Assembly: GCA_028716365.1 (NCBI GenBank)
Contig: JAQUPZ010000003.1
Coordinates: forward strand, 1 to 64,000
DNA length: 64,000 nt
Direction: 5' to 3'
Source of the DNA: Kiritimatiellia bacterium
Lineage (GTDB): Bacteria; Verrucomicrobiota; Kiritimatiellia; UBA8416; YA12-FULL-48-11
Below the pieces are notes generated by a model that was not told the origin of the DNA, searched no databases, and was given only the letters and a program-made list of their open reading frames with translations. Every line of letters starts with the position of its first letter. Position 1 is the stretch's first letter. Of this stretch, positions 28,031 through 35,829 are shown one piece after another. A program made the position numbers and the translations under genes.

Positions 28031-28108
28031 GCCCAACAAGAGTGTGGACCACTACGATTCACCCGCCGCGGGCGCCGGGTGAATCGAGGGTCACGCCCAA
28101 CGTTGTGT
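28031..28108 (+). other. attC-like recombination site
   Basis: Elements in order: R'' GCCCAAC (28031-28037), 6-nt spacer, L'' GTGGACC (28044-28050), terminal stem GATTCACCC (28056-28064) with 12-nt loop and perfect complement GGGTGAATC (28077-28085), L' GGTCAC (28089-28094), 7-nt spacer, R' GTTGTGT (28102-28108). L'' pairs with L' if one G is left unpaired, which is the extrahelical base expected in attC. R' deviates from GTTRRRY at one position. Confidence 0.55.
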
Positions 28109-28239
28109 TTAAAAAGATGAAACTGAACGAGCAAACAAAACGTGTAATCGATGGCATCAGCATCCTTTTCATTTCCGCGGATGGGTTGTAAAAACCATGA
28201 TCTTGGTCGTTGGCCAATAATTAATAAGAAGGTGATTAA

Positions 28240-28800
28240 ATGAAGGCGCAATTTATCTCGCAGAAAGGCTCTTGGCGTGAAGTGGCTGATTGTGCAAATG
28301 TTACTATTCACAAATCAGAGGGAATTAATAATCCATCTTCAAAATGGAAACGTAAAATGATCCTGTGTGAACATTCTCCCATCAGGGAATTATTTTTTGA
28401 TTTTAAATGGACAGATTTAAAATATTGGATTTCAGTTCATTTTGTCAGGCATAAGATAGGTGTTGAACATTATGTAAGGTCCCAAAGAACAGACAGAACA
28501 GGTATTGATCGTGATAATCTGGCACAAGAAAGCTTAGTGGAGCATCGGATTTGTATCAATGCCCAGTCGCTGATTAATATATCAAGAAAAAGATTATGCA
28601 ATAATGCATCGAAGGAGACGAAAGAAGCATGGGAAGCATTATTGGAAACAATTAAAGACAAGGAACCGGAAATATTCTCCGCTTGTGTGCCAGATTGTAT
28701 TTATCGCGGTTGGTGCTATGAATTTAAATCGTGCGGTTATTTTAAAACAGAACAATATAAGAATAAATTGGACGAATATCGCAAAGGAATTAATTTTTGA
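28240..28800 (+). CDS. ThyX-like protein (phage-type), function uncertain
   Basis: A 186-residue protein with a ThyX-like layout: HSPIRELFFDF, WISVHFVRHKIGVEHYVRSQRTDR, an NAQSLINISRKRLC helix and a Cys-rich end (CVPDCIYRGWC, FKSCGYF). Canonical ThyX has RHRxxSxNExSxR; here the segment is RHKIGVEHYVRSQR, so the flavin/dUMP motif is altered. Similar proteins occur in phages, by recollection. The gene is visibly richer in A+T than its neighbours, and AAGGTG precedes the ATG. It sits just after the cassette, among genes of unrelated function. Flavin-dependent thymidylate synthase activity is possible but not shown. Confidence 0.55.
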   Translation: MKAQFISQKGSWREVADCANVTIHKSEGINNPSSKWKRKMILCEHSPIRELFFDFKWTDLKYWISVHFVRHKIGVEHYVRSQRTDRTGIDRDNLAQESLVEHRICINAQSLINISRKRLCNNASKETKEAWEALLETIKDKEPEIFSACVPDCIYRGWCYEFKSCGYFKTEQYKNKLDEYRKGINF

Positions 28801-28955
28801 TAAATAGAGTTTATTATCTAAACATTACACATTTCGGATTTGCGATTTTCCTGACGTACCCGAATCTATCGTATGAATTTCTGGAATTTGAAGTACTTGA
28901 CTCACCTGTTTTTCTCTTTGCCCGTAGAGGTGGGTTTTAGTGAAAAGTTGAAACT

Positions 28956-31490
28956 CTATTCCAGCCTGACCAGAATTGCTTCCTGAGGTTCGAGATGCAA
29001 GCGCCAGTCGCCAGATGCCAATGGTAGATTCAAATTTCTGACCTGTGCCTCGGCGTTGATACTGAACCCGGTTGCCTTTTTGAAACCTTTTGTCACATCC
29101 TGACGTAACGCCGTATCCACGGCCGTTGTTATGTCCCAGTTGATCGCCAAAACCAGGCGCCCATGACGGCCATTAAGTACCGCCACTTCAACATCCTGAA
29201 CCGGCTGTTTGGTAAACGCATTACCGGGCTTGCCGAGCGCGCCGGTCAACGCCTGATCGAGCGCAACTGTTTGCGTTTCTGCGAATCCCGGCAGTGGTAC
29301 TTTCTGTTTTGAACCCTTTACCGGTGTAATTGTCTCAAAAAGTTTAACGGCAAAATCGTTGCCGAAGAACACAACAGAACCTTTGCCAATCCGCGCAGTC
29401 ACCGGGCCGTCAACGTCACGTTTTGGAGACTGAGCGCCGAAAAAACGTGCCAGCCGGGATGACGGCAATGCCTGTCCCATTTCGTCGAAGGGTGACAATT
29501 CCGAAAGCAGAATGACTGTTTTGCCTTTCTTTGCCAGTTCTTCGATTGCAGTTACTTCCGATTCCTTGAGCGCGAATGGGAACGGTACGATTACAACACG
29601 CGCCGCCGCCAGTTTGGCCAGTTCAGGGTTGTCGATGTATGTCATCTGGAATGGATATCCACGCCGTAGTAGGAAATAGAGAGCATTTTTTTGCGCGACA
29701 AAACCACGGGTTGGGTTTGGTTTCTCGCCGAACTCTTTCGGTAACTGTTTTCCTCGTACCAGCCACTGCCAGATATCTTCCGAGTTGCGCGAGTAAAGCA
29801 TGAGAATGTCACCCGATGCTGTGGCATCGAGAACGAATGGTTCCATTTCTTTCATTACCTTATAGCTTGCGGTGAGGCGACTGGCCGGCGCTTTTGGTTC
29901 AACATACGCAACCTTGCCGATCATATAATCCAGATACCACCAGAAGAACTCACTTGAACCGTGGACAAGACAGGAAAGCGCCGCACCATAGACTTCGGCT
30001 GGTTCCTTGTCGCGCTCGAAGTCACGCAGACGACAGACTTCAAGGGTGACGCCAGATCTGCGTTGCCAATTTGCGGCGGCAAGATGAATGGCTGTTTCGG
30101 TGGTATAGTAGTGTGTTGAGTCACCGAGATAGTTGTGCAGTTCGATATACGGATCGGTCTGCAGGCAATCCAGTTTTGTATCTACACCGATCTTGTCCCA
30201 TGCGGCCCCTGCGTCGATACGATTGTCGCTACAGACCGGCAGGACGCAGATCATTGTATCGGTTATGACTTTCGGATTGACCGCCTTGGCCGCGGCTATT
30301 GTACGCTGCATCCAGGCGGAGGTTGAATCATAGCGGAATTCGTTGAGCTTTGCCCATGTCGGGGCAGGAATACGCCATGGACTGGTAATATCAGGCAACT
30401 CAATTCCGTAGCGCTGTTGAAATTCACGGCGGCAGACATTGCAGCTACAATAACTGGGTATCTTTTCGTAGAACTTTGCTACTTCGGGATTCTTGTGCTT
30501 GGCGTAACGTTCTTTTAACCGGCCATTAGACCAGGTCCATTCATCGGGAACGACGCCGATCCCGTCAAACCCATACTGAGTAAAATACGCAACGGCGCGG
30601 GTAGATGCCTCGCCCCAGCGTCCGTTGACACAGGCATAGTAGGGGAACTCCGGTGAATTCGTGTCGGTGATAGTTGGCGAAGGTTCGCCAACCGTAAGCC
30701 AGACCTTGAATCCGCGCCTGTGCGCATCGTTGACAAAATCAAGCAGGCGATCATCCTGTTTGACAGGTGTCATGCCGGCGGGATTCATGACCGTTTCCCA
30801 TGATGCACCGCGATAGAAGTGAAAGGCGTTACAACCTAATGATGCCAATGTGTTGAAAAACTCATCCCGAAACGTCGCGGCACCTTCTGCAGTTCCTTCA
30901 AAACCGGGATCCAAGAGGAGGTTCTTCGAGCGGGTTCCCTGTGCGTCAATGACTTCACCTACATAAATATCGTCGAACCACGCAGTACCTTTTAATTCGC
31001 GGAGGAACACATGAACACTGGCAGAAACAATAGATGATGTCGGGGTGTAAATCAGTTCGACGTATTGCCAGTCTGTTTTAGTGCGGTCGAATGCCGCCAT
31101 TTTTCCGTACAAACTTTGACCGTTTTTCAGTCGCACATCAAGATATACGGAACAATGATAATCCGGCTTACCGGAAACACCGGATAACTTGGCCCAACCA
31201 GCGACGACCAGTGGTCGCGGCTGGTCCTGGTTGAAAGTTACCGTCTGGTTTGCGCCCTGTCCTCCGGTAGTGCCGGCATTACTGCAACACAGGCTGGTTT
31301 TACCCGAGTGGAACTCTTTGGTGTCGAGTGTGTATCCACTGCCGTATTCAGTCCAGACACGGTTTTCAATTGCCCTGCCTGGATTGCAATAAGTTCCGCG
31401 AATAATTTCCTGTGGTGTATGCCGCGGCTCAAGTTCCTGACAACCTGCCAGCATTAACGCAATACTTAATCCGATTATAGTTTGTTTCAT
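28956..31490 (-). CDS. Glycosidase-like lipoprotein with CBM-like domain and TIM-barrel-like core
   Basis: An 844-residue lipoprotein: signal peptide with lipobox LAGC (Cys17). Residues about 30-180 look like a jelly-roll carbohydrate-binding module ending in GTAWFDDIYVGE. The central part (about 195-540) has barrel-like features: LGCNAFHFYRGASWE, KVWLTVGEP, FDGIGVVPDEWTW and a Cys cluster SCNVCRREF. Residues about 580-700 resemble the class I amidotransferase-like trimerisation domain of GH42 enzymes, followed by a beta domain. It is probably a surface glycosidase, but I cannot place it in a numbered family. The gene is preceded by the 34-bp element at 31505-31538, shared with the glycosidase gene at 52999. 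Confidence 0.72.
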   Translation of the reverse strand: MKQTIIGLSIALMLAGCQELEPRHTPQEIIRGTYCNPGRAIENRVWTEYGSGYTLDTKEFHSGKTSLCCSNAGTTGGQGANQTVTFNQDQPRPLVVAGWAKLSGVSGKPDYHCSVYLDVRLKNGQSLYGKMAAFDRTKTDWQYVELIYTPTSSIVSASVHVFLRELKGTAWFDDIYVGEVIDAQGTRSKNLLLDPGFEGTAEGAATFRDEFFNTLASLGCNAFHFYRGASWETVMNPAGMTPVKQDDRLLDFVNDAHRRGFKVWLTVGEPSPTITDTNSPEFPYYACVNGRWGEASTRAVAYFTQYGFDGIGVVPDEWTWSNGRLKERYAKHKNPEVAKFYEKIPSYCSCNVCRREFQQRYGIELPDITSPWRIPAPTWAKLNEFRYDSTSAWMQRTIAAAKAVNPKVITDTMICVLPVCSDNRIDAGAAWDKIGVDTKLDCLQTDPYIELHNYLGDSTHYYTTETAIHLAAANWQRRSGVTLEVCRLRDFERDKEPAEVYGAALSCLVHGSSEFFWWYLDYMIGKVAYVEPKAPASRLTASYKVMKEMEPFVLDATASGDILMLYSRNSEDIWQWLVRGKQLPKEFGEKPNPTRGFVAQKNALYFLLRRGYPFQMTYIDNPELAKLAAARVVIVPFPFALKESEVTAIEELAKKGKTVILLSELSPFDEMGQALPSSRLARFFGAQSPKRDVDGPVTARIGKGSVVFFGNDFAVKLFETITPVKGSKQKVPLPGFAETQTVALDQALTGALGKPGNAFTKQPVQDVEVAVLNGRHGRLVLAINWDITTAVDTALRQDVTKGFKKATGFSINAEAQVRNLNLPLASGDWRLHLEPQEAILVRLE

Positions 31491-31504
31491 AATGGAAGAA
31501 CATA

Positions 31505-31538
31505 GTGACTAAATTTATAAATTCTTCAAGAACCAAAA
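31505..31538 (-). promoter_or_regulatory. Shared 34-bp upstream element, copy 1
   Basis: On the plus strand: GTGAC, nine bases, then AAATTCTTCAAGAA, C, CAAAA. The last 20 bases match 55831-55850 at 19 of 20 positions, and the GTGAC box has the same spacing in both. The core TTCTTCAAGAA is palindromic. It lies 15-48 bp upstream of the lipoprotein start on the minus strand. Confidence 0.5.
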
Positions 31539-31589
31539 CCAGATTAATTATATACCGGAACGACACAGGGTGCGAATTGATATGTTACT

Positions 31590-32519
31590 TCAGAAGTTTA
31601 TTTCATTAAACACCATTAGCGGTGTGATCGTGGTCAGACATTTTTCATCTTTTGTCTGTGGTGTAACTATTTTCACATTTGGCCCACGCGGCGCCCATAT
31701 TGCCGGATCCGTGGGACCATAAATGGCGACCACTGTAATCCCAAGCGAGGCGGCAAGATGGGTGATACCGGAGTCATTTCCAATGTAACCGGCACATGCC
31801 GACAGGATGCCGGCAAGGTCAACCAGTGAATGTCCCGAGACGATGGGAAAGGAAGTTTTCGTTGAGGCAAGTTTTTCTGCAATTACATTATCGGCTTCAC
31901 CTAGAATAAAAACCGGTTGAATATTGGTACGGGTTGAAATGAGTTCTCCCAGAGACAGGAAATTTTCAAGTGGCCAGTTTTTCTTTGGACTGCCACTACC
32001 AGGATGAATGGCAATGATTTTTTTACCCATCTTTTCAACAATCACCGAGCCTGCTTTTTTGTGAGAGTCTTTCAGGCGAAGGCATGGGTATTCGATACCT
32101 TCGGAATAGATTGCCAGTTCTTCGAGCGGCTTCATCAATACATCCACGGCATGGGCATTCTCTACGATCGGGCAACCGTAGATGACCTGTTTTGCGCCGA
32201 TAGAACGCAAGTTTTCTTTCACGGTACCGGCGGGGTCGAACAGGTATGAGATGATCAAGTCGAATGATTTAATATAATCAACCTGTTCATCCGGTATGGA
32301 AGGGTTAAAAGAGAAGTAACGTGCAATTTCGGCTTTATCCAATGATGCAATAGCGTCTGCAAGTCTGCCGGCCTGCGCCAGTTGTGCGATGTGAGGGTAA
32401 CCGATGATTTCAATGTAGGAATCCGGCCATCGTGTGCGCAATGCTTGGAGCGCCGGAAGTGTGAATATGAAATCACCTATGGCGCCACCTCTCAGAACAA
32501 GAATCCGTGGCTTGGGCAT
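31590..32519 (-). CDS. Glycosyltransferase family 9 (heptosyltransferase-like)
   Basis: A 309-residue GT-B enzyme of the ADP-heptose:LPS heptosyltransferase family. The N-terminus ILVLRGGAIGDFIFTLPAL is the family signature; AIHPGSGSPKKNWPLENF and GYIGNDSGITHLAASLG form the nucleotide-sugar site, and AIYGPTDPAIWAP is also typical. This points to outer-membrane glycolipid assembly and a Gram-negative envelope. It is 9 bp downstream of the cytidylate-kinase-like gene on the same strand, so the two are co-transcribed. The sugar donor cannot be assigned. Confidence 0.87.
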   Translation of the reverse strand: MPKPRILVLRGGAIGDFIFTLPALQALRTRWPDSYIEIIGYPHIAQLAQAGRLADAIASLDKAEIARYFSFNPSIPDEQVDYIKSFDLIISYLFDPAGTVKENLRSIGAKQVIYGCPIVENAHAVDVLMKPLEELAIYSEGIEYPCLRLKDSHKKAGSVIVEKMGKKIIAIHPGSGSPKKNWPLENFLSLGELISTRTNIQPVFILGEADNVIAEKLASTKTSFPIVSGHSLVDLAGILSACAGYIGNDSGITHLAASLGITVVAIYGPTDPAIWAPRGPNVKIVTPQTKDEKCLTTITPLMVFNEINF

Positions 32520-32528
32520 GTGGTTTTG

Positions 32529-33296
32529 TCAGATGTCCGGAGCGACTATGTTTCTTTGCGGTTTTCTGGCACGAATGCGTATCATATCAATGATTGAGTG
32601 GGAGATCTCGTGCATTTCAACCCTGGCGGTATTCCATACAATGTCATAAAGCAGAGGATCTCTGACGTCCTTATTGAAAAACTTATCTATAGATTTTCGC
32701 TGGGATGCGTCCTGCTCGTCTACGGCTTTCTGTGCATCAGTCTTGTTCATGTTAAAACGCTTCATCATCCATGCAACCCGCTTGGGTTCCGGGGCTACAA
32801 GTCTGATGTGAATCCCTGCTTTTAGATCACGTGTGATGCAACAGGCATTGGCACAGACGATGATGACTTTGCCTATTGCTGCGAGCATGTGAATGATTCT
32901 CGATGTTGTCTTGTGAATCGTGTATTTGTCCGAATAACCGGTGAACAGGCTGTCGATATAATCCTTAAATTCTGAGTGATATTTTTCAGTCAGAAGCTGT
33001 GAGACTGAGTTGTGCATTTCGGTGTCTTGAGCAATCGTTTCACATAATTGCCGGTCGAAAATGTGCCAATCGCGGAATAGACCGGATGGGTCATTCTGTT
33101 TAAGGAAATCCGTCATGAGCACATGTGAGAGAAGATGACCGCCGGCGGATGACTCGCGGGAAATGGTTACAAACGGAAAACCGGATTCCGAAACGTCATA
33201 TGTGCCTTCCTTGCTCTTGAGGAAATCCTGGATAAATTTAATTTCACCGGGCTTTCCTCTGATATTGTCAGGGGATACATAGCCATTGCCTTCCAT
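32529..33296 (-). CDS. Cytidylate-kinase-like family protein
   Basis: A 255-residue P-loop-like protein of the family recognised by ISRESSAGG (usual ISREFGSGG) near residue 47. Further motifs are WHIFDRQLCETIA, a KVIIVCANACCITRDL strand (usual form VIVGRGAN), HIRLVAPEPKRVAWM, and DRxD-like VDEQDASQRKSIDKFF. Family members occur widely in anaerobes; the true substrate is unknown and it is not the essential Cmk. The canonical GRGAN is altered to CANAC here. A strong AAGGAGGG precedes the ATG. It is the first gene of a two-gene operon with the GT9 enzyme. Confidence 0.8.
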   Translation of the reverse strand: MEGNGYVSPDNIRGKPGEIKFIQDFLKSKEGTYDVSESGFPFVTISRESSAGGHLLSHVLMTDFLKQNDPSGLFRDWHIFDRQLCETIAQDTEMHNSVSQLLTEKYHSEFKDYIDSLFTGYSDKYTIHKTTSRIIHMLAAIGKVIIVCANACCITRDLKAGIHIRLVAPEPKRVAWMMKRFNMNKTDAQKAVDEQDASQRKSIDKFFNKDVRDPLLYDIVWNTARVEMHEISHSIIDMIRIRARKPQRNIVAPDI

Positions 33297-33376
33297 TGGT
33301 ACTGTCCCTCCTTTAAATCACGATTACAGGAAATATCTGTGACCTTTTTTAATATCATATACCTCTTTCAGGTTTC

Positions 33377-33405
33377 TTGACAAGCTGTGAGTTACCTATT
33401 TAAAT
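33377..33405 (+). promoter_or_regulatory. Candidate sigma-70 promoter for atpZ-atpI-atpB
   Basis: TTGACA (33377-33382), 17-bp spacer, TTAAAT (33400-33405; 4 of 6 matches to TATAAT). It would give a transcript starting near 33412, which supports the atpZ start at 33476 rather than the ATG at 33413. Confidence 0.45.
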
Positions 33406-33475
33406 CACCTGTATGTTGAATGGTCTTACGACGCAGAAGCCTGGGAACGAAAGAGGGCGGGGAAACGGTGATTTT

Positions 33476-33709
33476 ATGCGAAAAGCCAGTCAGGCTATCG
33501 CCCTTGGAAGTAACCTGGCCGTAGGCATGGGATTATTTACGTTTCTGGGTTATTATGTTGACCATAAACGTGGAGGTGGTTTTTTCTGGACTATGTGCGG
33601 CATGGGATTGGGACTGCTTTACGGTGCTTATGAAATATGGAAGGTTATCAGGGTTTTGAGTTCAAATAATGATAATAATCAAAACCAGAATGATTTAATA
33701 AAGAAATGA
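33476..33709 (+). CDS. atpZ: AtpZ-like F0F1 ATPase accessory subunit
   Basis: A 77-residue, two-helix membrane protein (IALGSNLAVGMGLFTFLGYYVD, then a second hydrophobic helix around MCGMGLGLLYGAYEIW) of the AtpZ/AtpI accessory type, linked to Mg/Ca handling or c-ring assembly. A longer frame from ATG 33413 adds 21 polar residues; the start at 33476 has GGTG just upstream and fits the promoter. The stop overlaps the ATG of the next gene (ATGA). Confidence 0.75.
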   Translation: MRKASQAIALGSNLAVGMGLFTFLGYYVDHKRGGGFFWTMCGMGLGLLYGAYEIWKVIRVLSSNNDNNQNQNDLIKK

Positions 33710-34158
33710 AAGATTCGGAACCAATCTTTTCTCCGTCTGATAAACAATCCGGGACTGGTGGTGTTGACCTGAGAACTGGCGCGGGTGTGGGCTGGTTGGT
33801 AAGTTGCATATTGGCCATGGTCATTTCTGTTTCCATAATGAAAACCATTTTTAAAGATATCAAAATGTATGAATTGTTTTTGGGATGGATACTGGCTTCC
33901 GTAAATGCAGTACTTGCGGTTATGATCAATATAACTGCAATGAAGAAACGGAGCAAAGGTTTTATTGCGTGGGGAGCCATGGGCAATGTGTTGCGTTCCA
34001 TAGGGGTTCTTGCTATTATTCTCCTTGTTAAATTACTGGATAAAGTGAAATTCGAACCTTTTATCACGTCTTTTCTGGTATGCTATTTTGTCTTTATGAT
34101 TGCTGAAACGATAAGAATGAATGTATTGAATATGAGGAGCAGCGGCGAGAATGAGTGA
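33706..34158 (+). CDS. atpI: ATP synthase I-like membrane protein
   Basis: A 150-residue protein with four predicted membrane helices (about 29-45, 58-75, 92-110, 118-135) between atpZ and atpB. Size, topology and position match AtpI, the c-ring assembly helper; there is little sequence signature beyond that. The N-terminal 25 residues are polar and cytoplasmic. Overlaps both neighbours (4 bp and 8 bp), indicating a tightly coupled operon. Confidence 0.72.
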   Translation: MKDSEPIFSPSDKQSGTGGVDLRTGAGVGWLVSCILAMVISVSIMKTIFKDIKMYELFLGWILASVNAVLAVMINITAMKKRSKGFIAWGAMGNVLRSIGVLAIILLVKLLDKVKFEPFITSFLVCYFVFMIAETIRMNVLNMRSSGENE

Positions 34159-34969
34159 AACTCTTATCAGTACAAACGTGGTGGCGACAGCAGTGTCCTC
34201 TGTCCAGCTGAAGATGGATGCTGTACAGGGTTTTATTATGCATCATGTCAAAGATTCTCATAGCATGATGCTCTTTCCGAATGTCAGCATACCTCTTCCT
34301 GAGTATCTGAGCCTCCATGGTTTGATGCTTGTCTTTTCGGCTTTTCTTTTGCTGATGGCCTTCGGATTGCTGTACAAGAAACAGGCGCCTGTTCCATCGG
34401 GATTTACAAATTTACTGGAATCGTTTGTGGCCTTTATCCGGAATGATATTGTCATTGCTTATCTTGGTCCTGATGACGGCAGAAAGATGGCTCCGTTGTT
34501 CTGCAGTTTTTTCTTTTTTATTCTTACAATGAACCTTGTCGGGCTTGTTCCCTGTTTTGCTGCTGCCACCGGTAATCTCAGCGTGACGCTGGCCATGGCG
34601 CTTATTTCATTTTTCTTCATGGTATTTGGGGCGATGTACCGAACTGGTGTGCTTGGTTTCTTCAAGGGATTCATTCCGCACGGCATTCCATGGTGGGTCC
34701 TGATTGTACTGGTTCCAATTGAAATGATAGGTTTGCTTATAAAAACCTTTGCACTGGCCATCCGTCTTTTTGCCAATATGCTCTCTGGTCACATAGTGCT
34801 ATTTAACCTGCTGGGGTTGGTTGTTATTTTTGGATATTTTGCCTTACCGAGTGTGCTCATGGCATTGGGAATTTATCTGTTAGAAATCTTTGTTGCATTC
34901 CTGCAGGCTTATATTTTCACATTACTGTCGGCAATTTTTATAGGACAGCGTTATCATCCGGAACACTGA
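34151..34969 (+). CDS. atpB: F0F1 ATP synthase subunit a
   Basis: Subunit a of the F0 sector (272 residues, about six helices), which forms the ion half-channels against the c-ring. The essential Arg is in FALAIRLFANMLSGH, preceded by PIEMIGLLIKTF; FIGQRYHPEH closes the chain. The normal downstream genes (atpE, F, H, A, G, D, C) are missing: the next gene is tatA after a 135-bp gap with no reading frame. The rest of the complex must be encoded elsewhere. Confidence 0.93.
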   Translation: MSETLISTNVVATAVSSVQLKMDAVQGFIMHHVKDSHSMMLFPNVSIPLPEYLSLHGLMLVFSAFLLLMAFGLLYKKQAPVPSGFTNLLESFVAFIRNDIVIAYLGPDDGRKMAPLFCSFFFFILTMNLVGLVPCFAAATGNLSVTLAMALISFFFMVFGAMYRTGVLGFFKGFIPHGIPWWVLIVLVPIEMIGLLIKTFALAIRLFANMLSGHIVLFNLLGLVVIFGYFALPSVLMALGIYLLEIFVAFLQAYIFTLLSAIFIGQRYHPEH

Positions 34970-35104
34970 TTATTAATCGAAAACCGGATTGAATACCGGA
35001 CAATACAATATTTTGATTTGTCGTAACCTTTACTGGAATAAGATGACAGTTGGAAAATGGTTGAAATGTGACGGGTTTTAACTCGATGAGAAAGGATGTT
35101 GGCT

Positions 35105-35317
35105 ATGGGTAGATTAGGTCCACAGGAACTTATTATTATTCTTTTTATTGTGATACTGCTTTTTGGGGCCAAGAAACTTCCTGATCTGGCACGTTCGCTT
35201 GGTCAGAGTATTAAGGAGTTCAGTAAGGCTAAAGAAGAAGGTTTTCGCGCGATAGCAGAAGCAGACGCCGACAAACCCAAAGAGGAAAAAAAGGAAAACG
35301 AACAGGCAAAGAGTTGA
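35105..35317 (+). CDS. tatA: Twin-arginine translocase subunit TatA/TatE
   Basis: A 70-residue protein with one N-terminal helix ([14 protein letters not shown]), the hinge motif [14 protein letters not shown], an amphipathic helix and a charged tail, all diagnostic for TatA. It forms the pore for folded, cofactor-bearing proteins. An ATG at 35096 is also in frame but touches its own AAAGG; the ATG at 35105 is properly spaced. Two likely Tat substrates are encoded in the window (41694 and 46628). tatC is not present. Confidence 0.9.
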   Translation: MGRLGPQELIIILFIVILLFGAKKLPDLARSLGQSIKEFSKAKEEGFRAIAEADADKPKEEKKENEQAKS

Positions 35318-35324
35318 TGTCCGT

Positions 35325-35798
35325 TTACGGTGCTGAAATTCCCTGCGCAGTGGCGTTTACCATCAGGGCCACAAGGATGCCCATTATCATGCCGAGGAAG
35401 ACTTCAAGCCTGGTATGACCCAGGAGTTCCGCGAGTTTGACTTCAGAAAAGCGGTGCTGTTTAAACAGCTCATCAATCATTTCATTCAGCAGTCTGGCCT
35501 GTTCTCCGGCTGCACGACGCACTGTTGAGGCGTCAAACATGGTGAGTAAAGCAAAAGCAAGACTAACAGCAAAGATCGGGGATTCAAAGCCGCAATTAAG
35601 TCCTATGGATGTTGCCAGACCTGATACCATGGCCGAATGCGCGCTGGGCATACCGCCTGTACTTACAATGTAACGAAAATCCAGTTTCCGCGTCTTCATA
35701 AATGCGTTTATCATCTTGGTGAACTGGGCTGTAAGCCACGCGAGAAATGGAGACCAGAAACTGACATTTCGAAAAGTATCTATTACATTTATATCCAT
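35325..35798 (-). CDS. Divergent PAP2 family protein (DUF212)
   Basis: A 157-residue membrane protein. STGGMPSAHSAMVSGLAT and the FDASTVRRAAGEQARLLN stretch are the two signatures of this family of distant acid phosphatase relatives; a C-terminal LGHTRLEVFLGMIMG motif completes it. Substrate unknown; lipid phosphate is likely by analogy. The frame extends to 35852 but would overlap the sugar transferase gene, so the ATG at 35798, 31 bp after that gene's stop, is preferred. It ends 7 bp from the convergent tatA stop. Confidence 0.85.
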   Translation of the reverse strand: MDINVIDTFRNVSFWSPFLAWLTAQFTKMINAFMKTRKLDFRYIVSTGGMPSAHSAMVSGLATSIGLNCGFESPIFAVSLAFALLTMFDASTVRRAAGEQARLLNEMIDELFKQHRFSEVKLAELLGHTRLEVFLGMIMGILVALMVNATAQGISAP

Positions 35799-35829
35799 AA
35801 ATTTTACCACACCTGAAAAATGCAAATTA

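Larger units (their letters stand above)
27612..28108 (+). mobile_element. Single integron-type gene cassette (DUF805 gene plus attC-like site)
   Basis: The left edge is a perfect R'-type core GTTGGGC (27612-27618). The right edge is an attC-like hairpin whose R''-type core GCCCAAC (28031-28037) starts seven bases after the stop codon of the only gene, as in cassettes. The terminal right core is GTTGTGT, off consensus. If the cassette circle inserted at a secondary GTT site, the left TTGGGC would be the cassette's own R' and the right TTGTGT the target; the restored R'' and R' are then exactly complementary. An imperfect 13-bp stem-loop occupies the left end (27612-27646). No integrase or second attC is in the window. 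Assignment rests on structure alone. Confidence 0.55.

Noticed and set aside
28117-28191. 24-codon frame (MKLNEQTKRVIDGIS...) just after the attC-like site, possibly a truncated phage holin start
   Set aside because: Too short, no ribosome site, and the holin resemblance is a faint impression.
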